A DNA stretch of 64,000 nucleotides from Salibacter halophilus. GTDB lineage: Bacteria > Bacteroidota > Bacteroidia > Flavobacteriales_G > Salibacteraceae. The translations under genes and the position numbers were made by a program. Position 1 is the first letter of the stretch, and every line of letters starts with the position of its first letter. The stretch is taken from assembly GCF_008806325.1 (NCBI RefSeq), contig NZ_WACR01000013.1, positions 1 to 64,000 of the forward strand. The letters are read 5' to 3'. The notes below the pieces were generated by a model. That model had not been told where the DNA came from, did not search any database, and saw only the letters and a list, made by a program, of their open reading frames with translations. Below are positions 34,022 through 45,999 of the stretch, piece by piece.

Positions 34022-34475
34022 CCTCGATTCTGTTTAGGAGATTGTCAGATGCAGCATCCAACAACTTGAAAACGTGCTCAAAACCGTCTTCATGACCAAA
34101 ATAAGGATCGGGAACACTCAGGTTTTCGCCATCGATCTCTGATAAGAAGAACTTCACCTTTTTGCGCTCTGACCGATCTTTTGCCTGAGCAATAATGTCG
34201 TTGTAATTATTCTCATCCATCGCAAAGATTTCATCGTATTCCTCAAAGTCTGATGGAATGAATTGTCTGCCTTTTAAATCGCTGATATCGTAACCGTAGC
34301 TTTTCATTTTCTCCTGGGCACGATTATCAGGTGACTCATCAACATGGAAATTACTGGTGCCGGCACTTTCAATTTCCAATTCGATACCGCGTTTTTGAGA
34401 CTTGTCGCGAAGCAAACCGTGAGCCATTGGAGAGCGGCATATATTTCCTAAACAAACAACGAGAATCTTCTTCAT
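34014..34475 (-). CDS. Low-molecular-weight protein-tyrosine phosphatase
   Basis: The start at 34475 (MKKILVVCLGNICRSPMAHG) puts the P-loop CLGNICRSP at its usual place, with nucleophile Cys8 and Arg14; the longer frame to 34502 adds an atypical 9 residues. The general acid is in VPDPYFGHEDGFEHV. The product has 153 residues, the family norm. Possible substrates include tyrosine-phosphorylated capsule kinases. It lies between dnaA and the rsmI-like gene on the same strand. Confidence 0.9.
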   Translation of the reverse strand: MKKILVVCLGNICRSPMAHGLLRDKSQKRGIELEIESAGTSNFHVDESPDNRAQEKMKSYGYDISDLKGRQFIPSDFEEYDEIFAMDENNYNDIIAQAKDRSERKKVKFFLSEIDGENLSVPDPYFGHEDGFEHVFKLLDAASDNLLNRIEDE

Positions 34476-34483
34476 AGGGCGAA

Positions 34484-34511
34484 AATAAAAAAGGAACCGC
34501 AATGCAGTTCC
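34484..34511 (-). terminator. Probable terminator of dnaA
   Basis: GGAAC-CGCAATGCA-GTTCC hairpin flanked by an A run at 34485-34491, giving a minus-strand T tract. It lies between the dnaA stop and the phosphatase start. Confidence 0.6.
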
Positions 34512-34539
34512 TTTTATCCAATAACAATGCAGTAATTAA

Positions 34540-35976
34540 TTACTGTATAGAGATTTTCTTTTCAAGGTCGTCAATGTAGTTTCTAAAGCGCTTATCTGTA
34601 TCGATAAGGTTGTTGACTGTTTTGCAGGCGTGCAATACAGTAGCGTGATCTTTCCCGCCACAGTGAGCACCGATGTTTGCCAATGACGATTTAGTCATTT
34701 GCTTGGCAAAGAACATCGCAATTTGACGAGCCTGAACAACTTCTCTCTTGCGCGTTTTAGATTTCAGTAGTTCAATTGGTAGGTTGAAGTAATCGCATAC
34801 AACTTTTTGTATGTAATCGATTGAAACTTCTCTAGCCGTGTTTTTCACAAACTTGTCAATCATCTCCTTGGCCAAATCGAGTGTAATCGATTTTTTGTTG
34901 AGTGACGATTGTGCGATAAGTGAAATTAGCGCACCTTCAAGTTCGCGAATATTACTGGTAATGCTGTATGCAAGATACTCAACAACTTCGTTAGGAAGCT
35001 CTATTCCTTCAGTGTACATCTTCTTTTGAAGGATAGCAATTCGCGTTTCGAGTGACGGAACCTGTAGATCAGCACTCAATCCCCATTTGAAACGCGATAA
35101 CAAACGTTGTTCAATGCCCTGCATTTCAACCGGAGGTTTATCAGCTGTTAAAACTAACTGCTTACCGGTTTGGTGCAAATGGTTAAAAATGTGGAAGAAA
35201 ACATCTTGTGTCTTTTCCTTTCCGGCAAAGAATTGCACATCGTCAATGATGAGTACATCAATCATTTGGTAGAAGTGCACAAAATCATTTTGTGTGTTAT
35301 TCCTTACCGAGTCGATAAACTGCTGAGTGAATTTCTCTGAAGAAACGTAAAGAACAGTTTTGTTGGGATGATTATTCTTAATCTCGATCCCAATAGCGTG
35401 TGCCAAATGTGTTTTACCCAAGCCAACGCCTCCATAAATAAGTAATGGATTGAAAGCAGTTCCTCCTGGCTTGCTAGCTACTGCATAGCCTGCACTCCTG
35501 GCCAAACGGTTGCATTCACCTTCTACAAAATTCTCAAAAGAATAGTTTGGATTGAGTTGTGATTCAACAACAACTTTCTTCAACCCCGGTATGATGAATG
35601 GATTCTTGATTCCTTTATTTCCACCAACTTCATAAGGCATGGAAACAGAGGGATTTTTCACGGCACTCTTATTTGTAGTGGGAACTTTTACAGACAACGA
35701 TTTGTTGTTGTTCTTGTAATTGTTCTCCATGATGATAGAGTACTCGAGTGAACCATTAGGACCCAGTTCTTTTTTAATGGTTTTCTTGAGTAGAGTGATA
35801 TAGTGCTCTTCTAACCATTCATAAAAAAACTGACTTGGAACTTGAATTGTTAACGTGCTCCCTTTTTGATTGAGAGGCTTGATTGGCTCGAACCATGTTT
35901 TGAAGCTCTGGTGACTAACATTATCCTTGATAATAGACAAGCAATTGTTCCAGACCTCCTCGTGTGGTTTACTCAT
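34540..35976 (-). CDS. dnaA: Chromosomal replication initiator DnaA
   Basis: 478 residues. Domain I covers about 1-85 (VWNNCLSIIKDNVSHQSFKTWF), followed by a variable linker (about 90-140). The AAA+ domain III has Walker A YGGVGLGKTHLAHA near residue 182 and Walker B DVLIIDDVQFFAGK. The C-terminal domain IV has the DnaA signature GGKDHATVLHACKTV. It binds DnaA boxes and opens the origin. A 455-bp AT-rich non-coding region lies upstream and is an origin candidate. Confidence 0.98.
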   Translation of the reverse strand: MSKPHEEVWNNCLSIIKDNVSHQSFKTWFEPIKPLNQKGSTLTIQVPSQFFYEWLEEHYITLLKKTIKKELGPNGSLEYSIIMENNYKNNNKSLSVKVPTTNKSAVKNPSVSMPYEVGGNKGIKNPFIIPGLKKVVVESQLNPNYSFENFVEGECNRLARSAGYAVASKPGGTAFNPLLIYGGVGLGKTHLAHAIGIEIKNNHPNKTVLYVSSEKFTQQFIDSVRNNTQNDFVHFYQMIDVLIIDDVQFFAGKEKTQDVFFHIFNHLHQTGKQLVLTADKPPVEMQGIEQRLLSRFKWGLSADLQVPSLETRIAILQKKMYTEGIELPNEVVEYLAYSITSNIRELEGALISLIAQSSLNKKSITLDLAKEMIDKFVKNTAREVSIDYIQKVVCDYFNLPIELLKSKTRKREVVQARQIAMFFAKQMTKSSLANIGAHCGGKDHATVLHACKTVNNLIDTDKRFRNYIDDLEKKISIQ

Positions 35977-36431
35977 TACGCTAACAGTTATTAAATTAAT
36001 AAATCGTTTAACTTAAACACCAAAGGAAAATTGTTAACGTCTCTCCTGACAGTTTAGGGTAGGTTAAAGACTTTTTGTTCCGTTTGATGCAAGACAAAAA
36101 TTTTAAGAAAAAAGTGAAAAAAAAAACCGAATGTGGGTTGTAATTCAAGTTTTTTTTACTCCGTGTTTTGCCTCTCAATTTAAAGAAAAAAACGAGACTA
36201 CAAAAGGTTTAGAGCTTAGAGTTCACGCGGTTTTTTGATATTTTTTCTTTTCTTAACAACAGTTCCTTTGATGCTCAGTAGATTGGTGACTTTTGACTTT
36301 GTTTCAACAAATTTGAAAATTCTGTGTATAACCTCTATTTACCCAATTTTTGACGATTACATATACAAAAATTAGTATGTGAAAATTTCTTTTTTAACCT
36401 TTAACAACTGTTCATAAATCGATTTTAAATA
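35977..36431. other. AT-rich dnaA upstream region, candidate replication origin
   Basis: 455 bp without a gene between divergent dnaA and the thioesterase gene. It contains one perfect DnaA box in reverse orientation (TGTGTATAA at 36323-36331), one near-match (TGTTCATAA near 36410) and long A and T tracts (36105-36126, 36149-36158, 36231-36251). One perfect box is thin evidence for oriC, and in several Bacteroidota the origin is not beside dnaA. It also must hold the promoters of both neighbouring genes. Confidence 0.35.
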
Positions 36432-36836
36432 ATGCTTCAATTTACACATAAGTTAAGGGTCCGTTATGCCGATACTGATCGCATGGGATATGTCTATTAC
36501 GGGAATTATGCAACTTATTTTGAGGTTGCCAGAGTAGAGATGTTGAGAAATTTGGGAATTTCTTACCGTGATTTAGAGGATTCTGGTGTGATGCTTCCCG
36601 TTTTGGAATATCAAACGAAGTTTTTCAATCCGGCTTATTACGATGAAAACATCACAATAAAAGTTGAAGTTCGCGAATTGCCATCTGTGCGAATTACTTT
36701 CCATTACAAGGCTTACAATGAAAAGGGAAAACAACTAAACACAGCTTACACAACGCTTGTTTTTGTGGATGTCAAAACTGGTAAGCCAACCAAACCACCT
36801 GAAGATCTCATCTCAAAATTCAAACCTTATTTTTAA
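36432..36836 (+). CDS. Acyl-CoA thioesterase, YbgC/4-HBT family
   Basis: 134 residues, one hotdog domain. The family signature RVRYADTDRMGYVYYGNYATYFEVARVE holds the catalytic Asp (YADTDRMG) and the dimer helix; SVRITFHYKAYNEKGK and AYTTLVFVDVKTGKP complete the fold. YbgC-type enzymes hydrolyse acyl-CoA thioesters and often associate with the envelope. It is transcribed divergently from dnaA and its stop codon overlaps the converging protease gene by 4 bp. Confidence 0.9.
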   Translation: MLQFTHKLRVRYADTDRMGYVYYGNYATYFEVARVEMLRNLGISYRDLEDSGVMLPVLEYQTKFFNPAYYDENITIKVEVRELPSVRITFHYKAYNEKGKQLNTAYTTLVFVDVKTGKPTKPPEDLISKFKPYF

Positions 36837-38608
36837 GGAACAACGATTTTTTGAATGCGGCTTGCATTATCTGTTTTCACTTCGATGATGTAAAGTCCGC
36901 TTGTGGGTAGTTTGTTAGCTACAATTCGGTAATGGTCAGATCCCGGCTCTGACCGAAAAACCAATTTACCTGAAATGTTGTAAACCGAAATTGATTTGAG
37001 TGGGCTTGAAGCATTTACTTCTAAAGAGCCATTTTGATAGGTAAACCCGTAAGTGTTTTTTATTTCGATAAATGAACTGTGATTGACTTCCTCAGCATCG
37101 GCAATGATACCGGGTGGGCGGGGAACCTGAGACTCCTGGATAAATCCGCGATCTAATAATATGTGTGAAATAACAGGATAATTAGATCCGCCAGTGAGGT
37201 TGCTATCAGCCTGAATGAAAAGGTGGGCTGCTTGCCTCATCGTCATTCCAGATTGGTAGTTTCTCATACTTTCGAACAATATTTCATGAGTGAGATCTCT
37301 GCTAAGGTTGTTTTCAATGTGAACAAGAGCTGAACTCCACAACTCTGCATTTTGGTAAAAGTTACCGGTTAAAGTCTGCGGATAAGGATCGTTGCGCCAT
37401 GCAATGCGACCATCCCAAAATTGATTGTGACCGTCCCAATTGAAAACCTCACTGTACAAATGATTGGTGTATGTTTTTGAATAAGAAACAGCTGTGTAAT
37501 CGCAAATTCCTTCATCGAGCGCTCTTCGTTCGCCACCCGAGTTTGTAAAAGGAGCCAATGCGTGGGAAATAGCGTGAGTGTATTCGTGGACGATTACGTC
37601 TGCATCCTCGCCATCATCTACTCCTCCTTCACCAAATGTGAGTTGAGGTGGGTTAGTGAAATTGTCAAATGATGATTGATCATCACCGTTAAATCCGTGT
37701 GCATCGACAGGTATTGAATAGTTTATCTCAGTACCGTAGCCGAGTCCATCTATATAATGCCAAAAATTTGAAATGTGATAGAGAATATTGGCGTCTTCAA
37801 ATCCTGATTGATCTCTGGTGAAATCAAAGTTTGGAGTTGATGAGGTGACAGGAGCTACATTTGGCAAACTGTGTTCGCGTATTCTCACATAGTCGTTTTG
37901 GAGAAAATACGTTCCGGTATCGAGGGTAACTTCTACAGAATCGAATTGTATTTCAGCTTCTAATGCTGAGTTGTTAGCGTCATTGTTATCGAGGAAAGGA
38001 GATTGCGAGTAGGAGGAGCCTGAGCTCGAAATGGGATCGGGAGCGTAGTGACTGCATCTTGCTTTTACGTTTTGCCCGGAGAAAGCTCCCCAGGGTCTTT
38101 TTATAAGGTTACTTCCATCGAGCTTCGTGACAGATTCGTAGTGCATTCCCCCAGCATCTTCAGATGTCTCGGTCAGAGCCGGAATCAGCTCCTTACCATC
38201 GAAAAACCAAACGTCAAATTCCTGGCTCGAAGTAGGTCTGGCGTTCCATTTATCTGGTGATGAAACTCCAATAAAGACTTTATTCTGAAGCCGTTTTAAT
38301 CGCTGTACAGAAAGTTGAGCTAGATAGACCGGTTTATCCTGGTAAGAAATATTGTAGCGAATGATGGCTCCGGTTTTTGTTGTCTTGTGACTTGTCTCGC
38401 TAAGCGTGATGTCTCTTGCAATATGAGCTGGGAGCGTTTTAGAGATGGCTTTTTGAGCCAAATATTCAGTTGGTGCATCGCTTACTTCCTTATTCAAATA
38501 GAAATAATGGGATTTGTTGCCCGTATAAGTATCAACTTGTAAATCCTTTTGTGCTAAAGCACTAAATGAAAGGGTTGTAGTGAACAGAAGTGTGAAAAAA
38601 AGCTTCAT
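36833..38608 (-). CDS. Secreted gluzincin-type metalloprotease with T9SS sorting domain
   Basis: 591 residues. Signal peptide (TLSFSALAQ), a propeptide-like N-terminal half, then a zinc site at about residue 340: VIVHEYTHAIS (HExxH) followed by ALDEGICDYTAV, whose Glu would be the third ligand, as in M4/M36 peptidases. The tail (SLEVNASSPLKSISVYNISGKLVF to the end) is a T9SS type A sorting domain. An exported protease is strongly suggested; substrate unknown. Two copies of the abundant word form an inverted pair within the sorting-domain coding region (36934-36954). Confidence 0.85.
   Translation of the reverse strand: MKLFFTLLFTTTLSFSALAQKDLQVDTYTGNKSHYFYLNKEVSDAPTEYLAQKAISKTLPAHIARDITLSETSHKTTKTGAIIRYNISYQDKPVYLAQLSVQRLKRLQNKVFIGVSSPDKWNARPTSSQEFDVWFFDGKELIPALTETSEDAGGMHYESVTKLDGSNLIKRPWGAFSGQNVKARCSHYAPDPISSSGSSYSQSPFLDNNDANNSALEAEIQFDSVEVTLDTGTYFLQNDYVRIREHSLPNVAPVTSSTPNFDFTRDQSGFEDANILYHISNFWHYIDGLGYGTEINYSIPVDAHGFNGDDQSSFDNFTNPPQLTFGEGGVDDGEDADVIVHEYTHAISHALAPFTNSGGERRALDEGICDYTAVSYSKTYTNHLYSEVFNWDGHNQFWDGRIAWRNDPYPQTLTGNFYQNAELWSSALVHIENNLSRDLTHEILFESMRNYQSGMTMRQAAHLFIQADSNLTGGSNYPVISHILLDRGFIQESQVPRPPGIIADAEEVNHSSFIEIKNTYGFTYQNGSLEVNASSPLKSISVYNISGKLVFRSEPGSDHYRIVANKLPTSGLYIIEVKTDNASRIQKIVVP
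36934..36954. repeat. Inverted pair of the GGNTCTGACC word
   Basis: GGTCAGATCC (36934-36943) and GGCTCTGACC (36945-36954) are separated by a single base, so seven-base arms GGTCAGA/TCTGACC face each other around a 7-base loop. This is the only head-to-head pair among the exact copies. It lies in the T9SS sorting-domain coding region of the metalloprotease, not at a transcript end, so it is not a terminator. Confidence 0.8.
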
Positions 38609-39222
38609 TGTACTGTTTTAATAAATGTAGGCTCGCTCAGTTGTTTGGCAGTTAGCTGTGCTAGCAATTGCTCGCTGTTTGTGGTTCTGACCGCAAAAGT
38701 CATACTGACAGAGCTCCCAAAATCCTGATTGACAATTCTAACGTTTTGCTGCTCTAATATACGATTTAACAGACTAATGTTTTCGTAACTTTCTGTAATG
38801 CTGTAATAGTGCTCGATGTATCGTTTTTCAACGGTGTTGTTTTCGAGTGCTTCACGGGCTGCTGTTTTGTAGGCGTTGATCAACCCAGAAACTCCCAGCT
38901 TTGTACCTCCGTAATACCGGACAACTGCAACGAGTGTGTTGGTAACTTCAAATGATCTGATTTGATTTAGTATTGGAGTTCCGGCAGAGTTTGATGGTTC
39001 TCCGTCATCATTTGCTCTTATCTGCGGTTGTTTCACACCAATGATGTGAGCAAAACAAACGTGGCGTGCATTGTGATGTTCTTTCCACAAAGCATCAATT
39101 TTTTCTTTCACTTCCTCAACGCTTTCAATCGGAATTGCATATCCTAGAAACTTGCTGCCTTTTTCTTTGTAAAAGCCTTCAGTTTGCTTAGTTATAGTAA
39201 GGTATGTGTCTTGCTCATCCAT
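38605..39222 (-). CDS. YigZ/IMPACT-family protein
   Basis: 205 residues. The UPF0029 N-terminal domain has the signature KGSKFLGYAIPIESVEEV, HHNARHVCFAHIIG and NDDGEPSNSAGTPILNQI, then VRYYGGTKLGVSGLINAYK. The C-terminal half is the ferredoxin-like DUF1949-type domain. The biochemical role is not firmly known; the eukaryotic homologue IMPACT modulates Gcn2. Its start overlaps the transporter gene by 8 bp and its stop overlaps the protease start by 4 bp, so it lies in a tight minus-strand run. Confidence 0.9.
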   Translation of the reverse strand: MDEQDTYLTITKQTEGFYKEKGSKFLGYAIPIESVEEVKEKIDALWKEHHNARHVCFAHIIGVKQPQIRANDDGEPSNSAGTPILNQIRSFEVTNTLVAVVRYYGGTKLGVSGLINAYKTAAREALENNTVEKRYIEHYYSITESYENISLLNRILEQQNVRIVNQDFGSSVSMTFAVRTTNSEQLLAQLTAKQLSEPTFIKTVQ

Positions 39223-40066
39223 GACTTAAAAATCCTAAAATTGCAATGCTCGCTATTGCGAAGAGTATCCCTAAAATATTGAGCAATGATAACTTTTCTT
39301 TGAAAAAAGAGGCTGAAACAAAGGTCGAGCACAATACAATTGAAAGGTTGTTGATGGGAAATATGGCGCTTGCACCCAGAATATCGGCATTGAGAGTTTT
39401 GAGAATAAAGTAAATACTGCCAAAGTTTACGGTTCCCAGTACCAAACCGCCAATTAGAGCTTTGTTCTGGAGCTTTTCCCGCTTAAAAAGGATGGCTATA
39501 GCGCCTAAAATTCCGGCAGATAAAAAGATAAATGAAGTGAAAATTCCTTCAAATTCCCTCACTAATTTAAAGGCTGCATAATTTAAGATTGTATCGATGA
39601 GTCCGCTACCCAGGAATACAATTATTGGAAACAACCCGATGTATTTACTGCTGTCTTTTCCTTTCTTTTTGTTGGTAAGGTACAGGCTGACGATAGCGAG
39701 CAAAATCCCGATAACCTTCCATGAATTTACGGGCTCTGAATAGAGAAAGATGGCAACAACTGTGGGGATAACGACTGCCATTTTATTGGCTACACTTCCC
39801 ACGCTGATGCCGTACTCTTGTGTGGTTCTTACCATGAAGTAAAAAATGGTGATAAAGAGGATTCCCATCGCTCCGCTAGTAATGAGATTATCTGATTTTG
39901 CTGTAAACTCCGGGACATCCCTGAAGAATAGTCCGAGCCCCAACAATCCGGCAACCCAGTAGTTGATAGCGACTGCCTGAAAGTTGTTGATGCGCGCTAC
40001 GCCAATCCACCTGAAAATGACAAATAAAAGGGTAGAAGAGGCTATGGACAGTATTAAATAGATCAT
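39215..40066 (-). CDS. EamA/DMT-family transporter
   Basis: 283 residues with ten hydrophobic segments in two EamA repeats. The second repeat ends in SIVLCSTFVSASFFKEKLSLLNILGILFAIASIAIL, the typical DMT closing helices. Probably an inner-membrane metabolite exporter; substrate unknown. It overlaps the TPR protein gene by 4 bp. Confidence 0.85.
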   Translation of the reverse strand: MIYLILSIASSTLLFVIFRWIGVARINNFQAVAINYWVAGLLGLGLFFRDVPEFTAKSDNLITSGAMGILFITIFYFMVRTTQEYGISVGSVANKMAVVIPTVVAIFLYSEPVNSWKVIGILLAIVSLYLTNKKKGKDSSKYIGLFPIIVFLGSGLIDTILNYAAFKLVREFEGIFTSFIFLSAGILGAIAILFKREKLQNKALIGGLVLGTVNFGSIYFILKTLNADILGASAIFPINNLSIVLCSTFVSASFFKEKLSLLNILGILFAIASIAILGFLSHG

Positions 40067-41469
40067 TTATTGACGCTTTTACGGACGGCAAAAGTGTAGA
40101 AAATAATGGAGGATAATGTTGTTATTCCAAGCTGGAGTGTGAAGTTTAGTTTGCTTGAAAAGTCGATATTCCAATAATACTGAACGATGTGATAAAGAAT
40201 TCCTGAGAAGCTGAAAATGATAAGGAACCAGGATACTTTTTTGATAAGCTGAGAAATAAATGATGTTTTTAATTTTAGTGATATTAGGTTGATTATCAGG
40301 AAAAGTGCTAGAGAGCTTGAGTAGACCCATAGTCCGAACCTGAATCTGTTTTTTCGTTTCTCTTCAAATGCTTTTTGTTTTATTTCTGCTTCAGTCCTTT
40401 CCTGAATCTCAGCTATTTTCACTCCATCGTTTACCAGGTCAAGGCTGTCTCGAAGTTGAATACTCCTCTTGTAATGCTCGAGAGCCTTTTTGTGATCTCC
40501 TTTTGATGAGTAATATTTCGAGAATGTTTTGTAGTAATCGAACTCCAAATCCGGGTAGTTGATTTCTTTCGTCAATTTAAGTCCTTTGGTTCCGTATTTC
40601 AATGCTGAATCTAATTGACCTTTATAAATATACAGGTCAAAAATGTTCAATAGCGCTACTGCTTTACTTTCAACATCCATAGCTGAGTCGAACCGACTCA
40701 AAGCTTTTCTTGTGTAGTACAACCCGAGGTCATAGTCGCCTTTTTCAGCATATAGATTTCCAATATTGATGTAACTTTTGACAATACCGTTGTCTCTTTT
40801 TAACTGTTTTTCGAGTTCCAGCGATTTCATAAGATACTCAGCTGCTGTATCGTATTTGCTGAGCTTTTGATAACAAAGAGCTACGTTGTTGTAAGAATTA
40901 CAAATTCCAAATGTGTCTTTATCACTTATATTGAGTAAAAGCCCTTTTTTCGCTGTTTCAAGTGCCTTTCTATATTTTCCCTGTATGCGGTATATTTCGC
41001 ATAAATTGGAATAGTTAGCTCCGGCTGAAGAGAGATAATTCAACTCCTGGTTGATCTTTAGAGCATTCATGATGCTACTGATTGCATTGCCGTAATCAGT
41101 TTTTTTCTTGTAAATTATCCCCAACAAGTTGTATGTGAGAGCCGCATTGCTTTTATCATCATTTATGACTTGAATTTCGAGTGCTCGATCAGCTAGGTGT
41201 AAAGCTGAATCCAGCTCACCGGCATAGAGTTGTTTTACTGCTTTGTAGCGCCATCCCTGGCTAACTCCTGCATGATAACCAATTGCTTTTGCATCCTTCA
41301 TTATCTCACTCACTTCCGTCTCAAATGAATCGGGGTGTGAGGACATATAATCCCAAATGTCGTAAAGTCGCTGATCAATTTTTTTGATAAGAGCGGAGTC
41401 TGGGTTCTGACCAAAACTCATGCTACTCAATAGCAGAAAAATGAATGAAATGAAAAGTCTAATTTTCAT
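40063..41469 (-). CDS. Secreted/membrane TPR protein
   Basis: The start at ATG 41469 (MKIRLFISFIFLLLSSMSFGQ) gives a signal peptide; the TTG at 41478 would add three residues. About seven TPR units follow (residues ~80-340), such as ALTYNLLGIIYKKKTDYGNAIS and YINIGNLYAEKGDYDLGLYYTRKAL. Then come a short coiled coil and two to four C-terminal membrane helices (FRFGLWVYSSSLALFLIINLI to the end). The layout resembles the sensory half of Bacteroidota TPR histidine kinases or LuxR regulators, but no kinase or DNA-binding domain is attached. Function unknown. Confidence 0.75.
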   Translation of the reverse strand: MKIRLFISFIFLLLSSMSFGQNPDSALIKKIDQRLYDIWDYMSSHPDSFETEVSEIMKDAKAIGYHAGVSQGWRYKAVKQLYAGELDSALHLADRALEIQVINDDKSNAALTYNLLGIIYKKKTDYGNAISSIMNALKINQELNYLSSAGANYSNLCEIYRIQGKYRKALETAKKGLLLNISDKDTFGICNSYNNVALCYQKLSKYDTAAEYLMKSLELEKQLKRDNGIVKSYINIGNLYAEKGDYDLGLYYTRKALSRFDSAMDVESKAVALLNIFDLYIYKGQLDSALKYGTKGLKLTKEINYPDLEFDYYKTFSKYYSSKGDHKKALEHYKRSIQLRDSLDLVNDGVKIAEIQERTEAEIKQKAFEEKRKNRFRFGLWVYSSSLALFLIINLISLKLKTSFISQLIKKVSWFLIIFSFSGILYHIVQYYWNIDFSSKLNFTLQLGITTLSSIIFYTFAVRKSVNK

Positions 41470-42496
41470 AATATTCAATTAAATCATTACCAATTGAAAA
41501 GCGGTTTTTAAACGGAAAGTTGAAAGTTGGTGCTTTAACTCCTTCGGTCAGAACCTTGGGTGAGCTGTAGAGCCAGGCATCATCCCATAAATCACGTTCA
41601 ATGAAGCTTTGCAAGAGCATCGATCCACCTTCAACAAAAAGCGATTGAACTTGCAATTCATGTAAATCGTGAAGCAGAGACGGAATTAAATCGTTATCAA
41701 AAGAGCGCTTTTTATAAACCACTTCTCTTTCCACATGATTTTCCTGTGCATTGAAAACAACTGTGGGTTTTCCATCTGTGAAAAGCTTAAGGTCTTTTGG
41801 CAACATAACATTGCGATCGAGCGTGATGCGCACCGGGTCATTTCCATTCCAGTATCGCGTGTTGAGTGAAGGATTATCCAGCCATGCAGTTCGGGTGCCA
41901 ACCATAATGGCTGCATGTCTGCTGCGCATCTTGTGAGTTAGAATTGCTGTATGCTGACCTGAAATTGCCTGAGCACTTTTCTCACTCGAAATACGGTGGT
42001 GATCGATAAAGCCATCTGCACTTTTAGCCCATTTAAGTGTGATAAAAGGACGCTTTTTCGTGTGAAAAGTAATGAAAGGTCTGTTCAGTTGTTGAGCCTC
42101 ACGTTCGAGCACTCCGATCTTTACCTCGACTCCGTTTTTTTTCAATCGTTTGAGTCCTTTTCCCGCAACAGCTTTGTGCGGATCCTGCATAGCAACTACA
42201 ACACGTTTTATCTTTTTTTCTACTATCAGATCACTGCATGGAGGAGTTTTACCGTGATGCGAACAAGGCTCTAAATTGACATAGAGAGTGGACTCAGGAA
42301 GCAATGACTGATCTTCAACCGAGTTGATCGCATTTACTTCAGCATGAGGTTCGCCAGCTTTTTTATGAAATCCTTCACCGATGATTTTTCCATTGTGAAC
42401 AATCACACAACCAACCATCGGGTTGGGAGCTGTAAATCCGTTGGCCAAATTCGCCAATTCCAAACAACGCTGCATGTACTGTTCATCAATGTTCAT
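41459..42496 (-). CDS. ribD: Riboflavin biosynthesis deaminase/reductase RibD
   Basis: 345 residues. The N-terminal cytidine-deaminase-like domain has zinc ligands in EPHAEVNAI (His51, Glu53 catalytic) and EPCSHHGKTPPC (Cys78, Cys87). The C-terminal reductase (about 150-345) has FITLKWAKSADGFIDH, MVGTRTAWLDNPSLNTR and SLFVEGGSMLLQSFIE. It performs the two steps after GTP cyclohydrolase II in riboflavin synthesis. A ribB homologue lies at 48914-50041. Divergent from prmC, whose start region it overlaps only if the long prmC frame is used. Confidence 0.95.
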   Translation of the reverse strand: MNIDEQYMQRCLELANLANGFTAPNPMVGCVIVHNGKIIGEGFHKKAGEPHAEVNAINSVEDQSLLPESTLYVNLEPCSHHGKTPPCSDLIVEKKIKRVVVAMQDPHKAVAGKGLKRLKKNGVEVKIGVLEREAQQLNRPFITFHTKKRPFITLKWAKSADGFIDHHRISSEKSAQAISGQHTAILTHKMRSRHAAIMVGTRTAWLDNPSLNTRYWNGNDPVRITLDRNVMLPKDLKLFTDGKPTVVFNAQENHVEREVVYKKRSFDNDLIPSLLHDLHELQVQSLFVEGGSMLLQSFIERDLWDDAWLYSSPKVLTEGVKAPTFNFPFKNRFSIGNDLIEYYEN

Positions 42497-42557
42497 CGGG
42501 TATTCAGATTTTCATTTTAATGGCTCAAATGTATCCATTTCTCATAACTTCGCAGTC

Positions 42558-45995
<3,438 letters not shown>

Positions 45996-45999
45996 GATT

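Noticed and set aside
36934-36954. Hairpin read as a transcription terminator
   Set aside because: It lies inside a reading frame, has no T run, and both arms are copies of the abundant word.
42423-42557. N-terminal extension of prmC over ribD
   Set aside because: The extra 45 codons are antisense to ribD and absent from PrmC; GTG 42558 gives the normal length.
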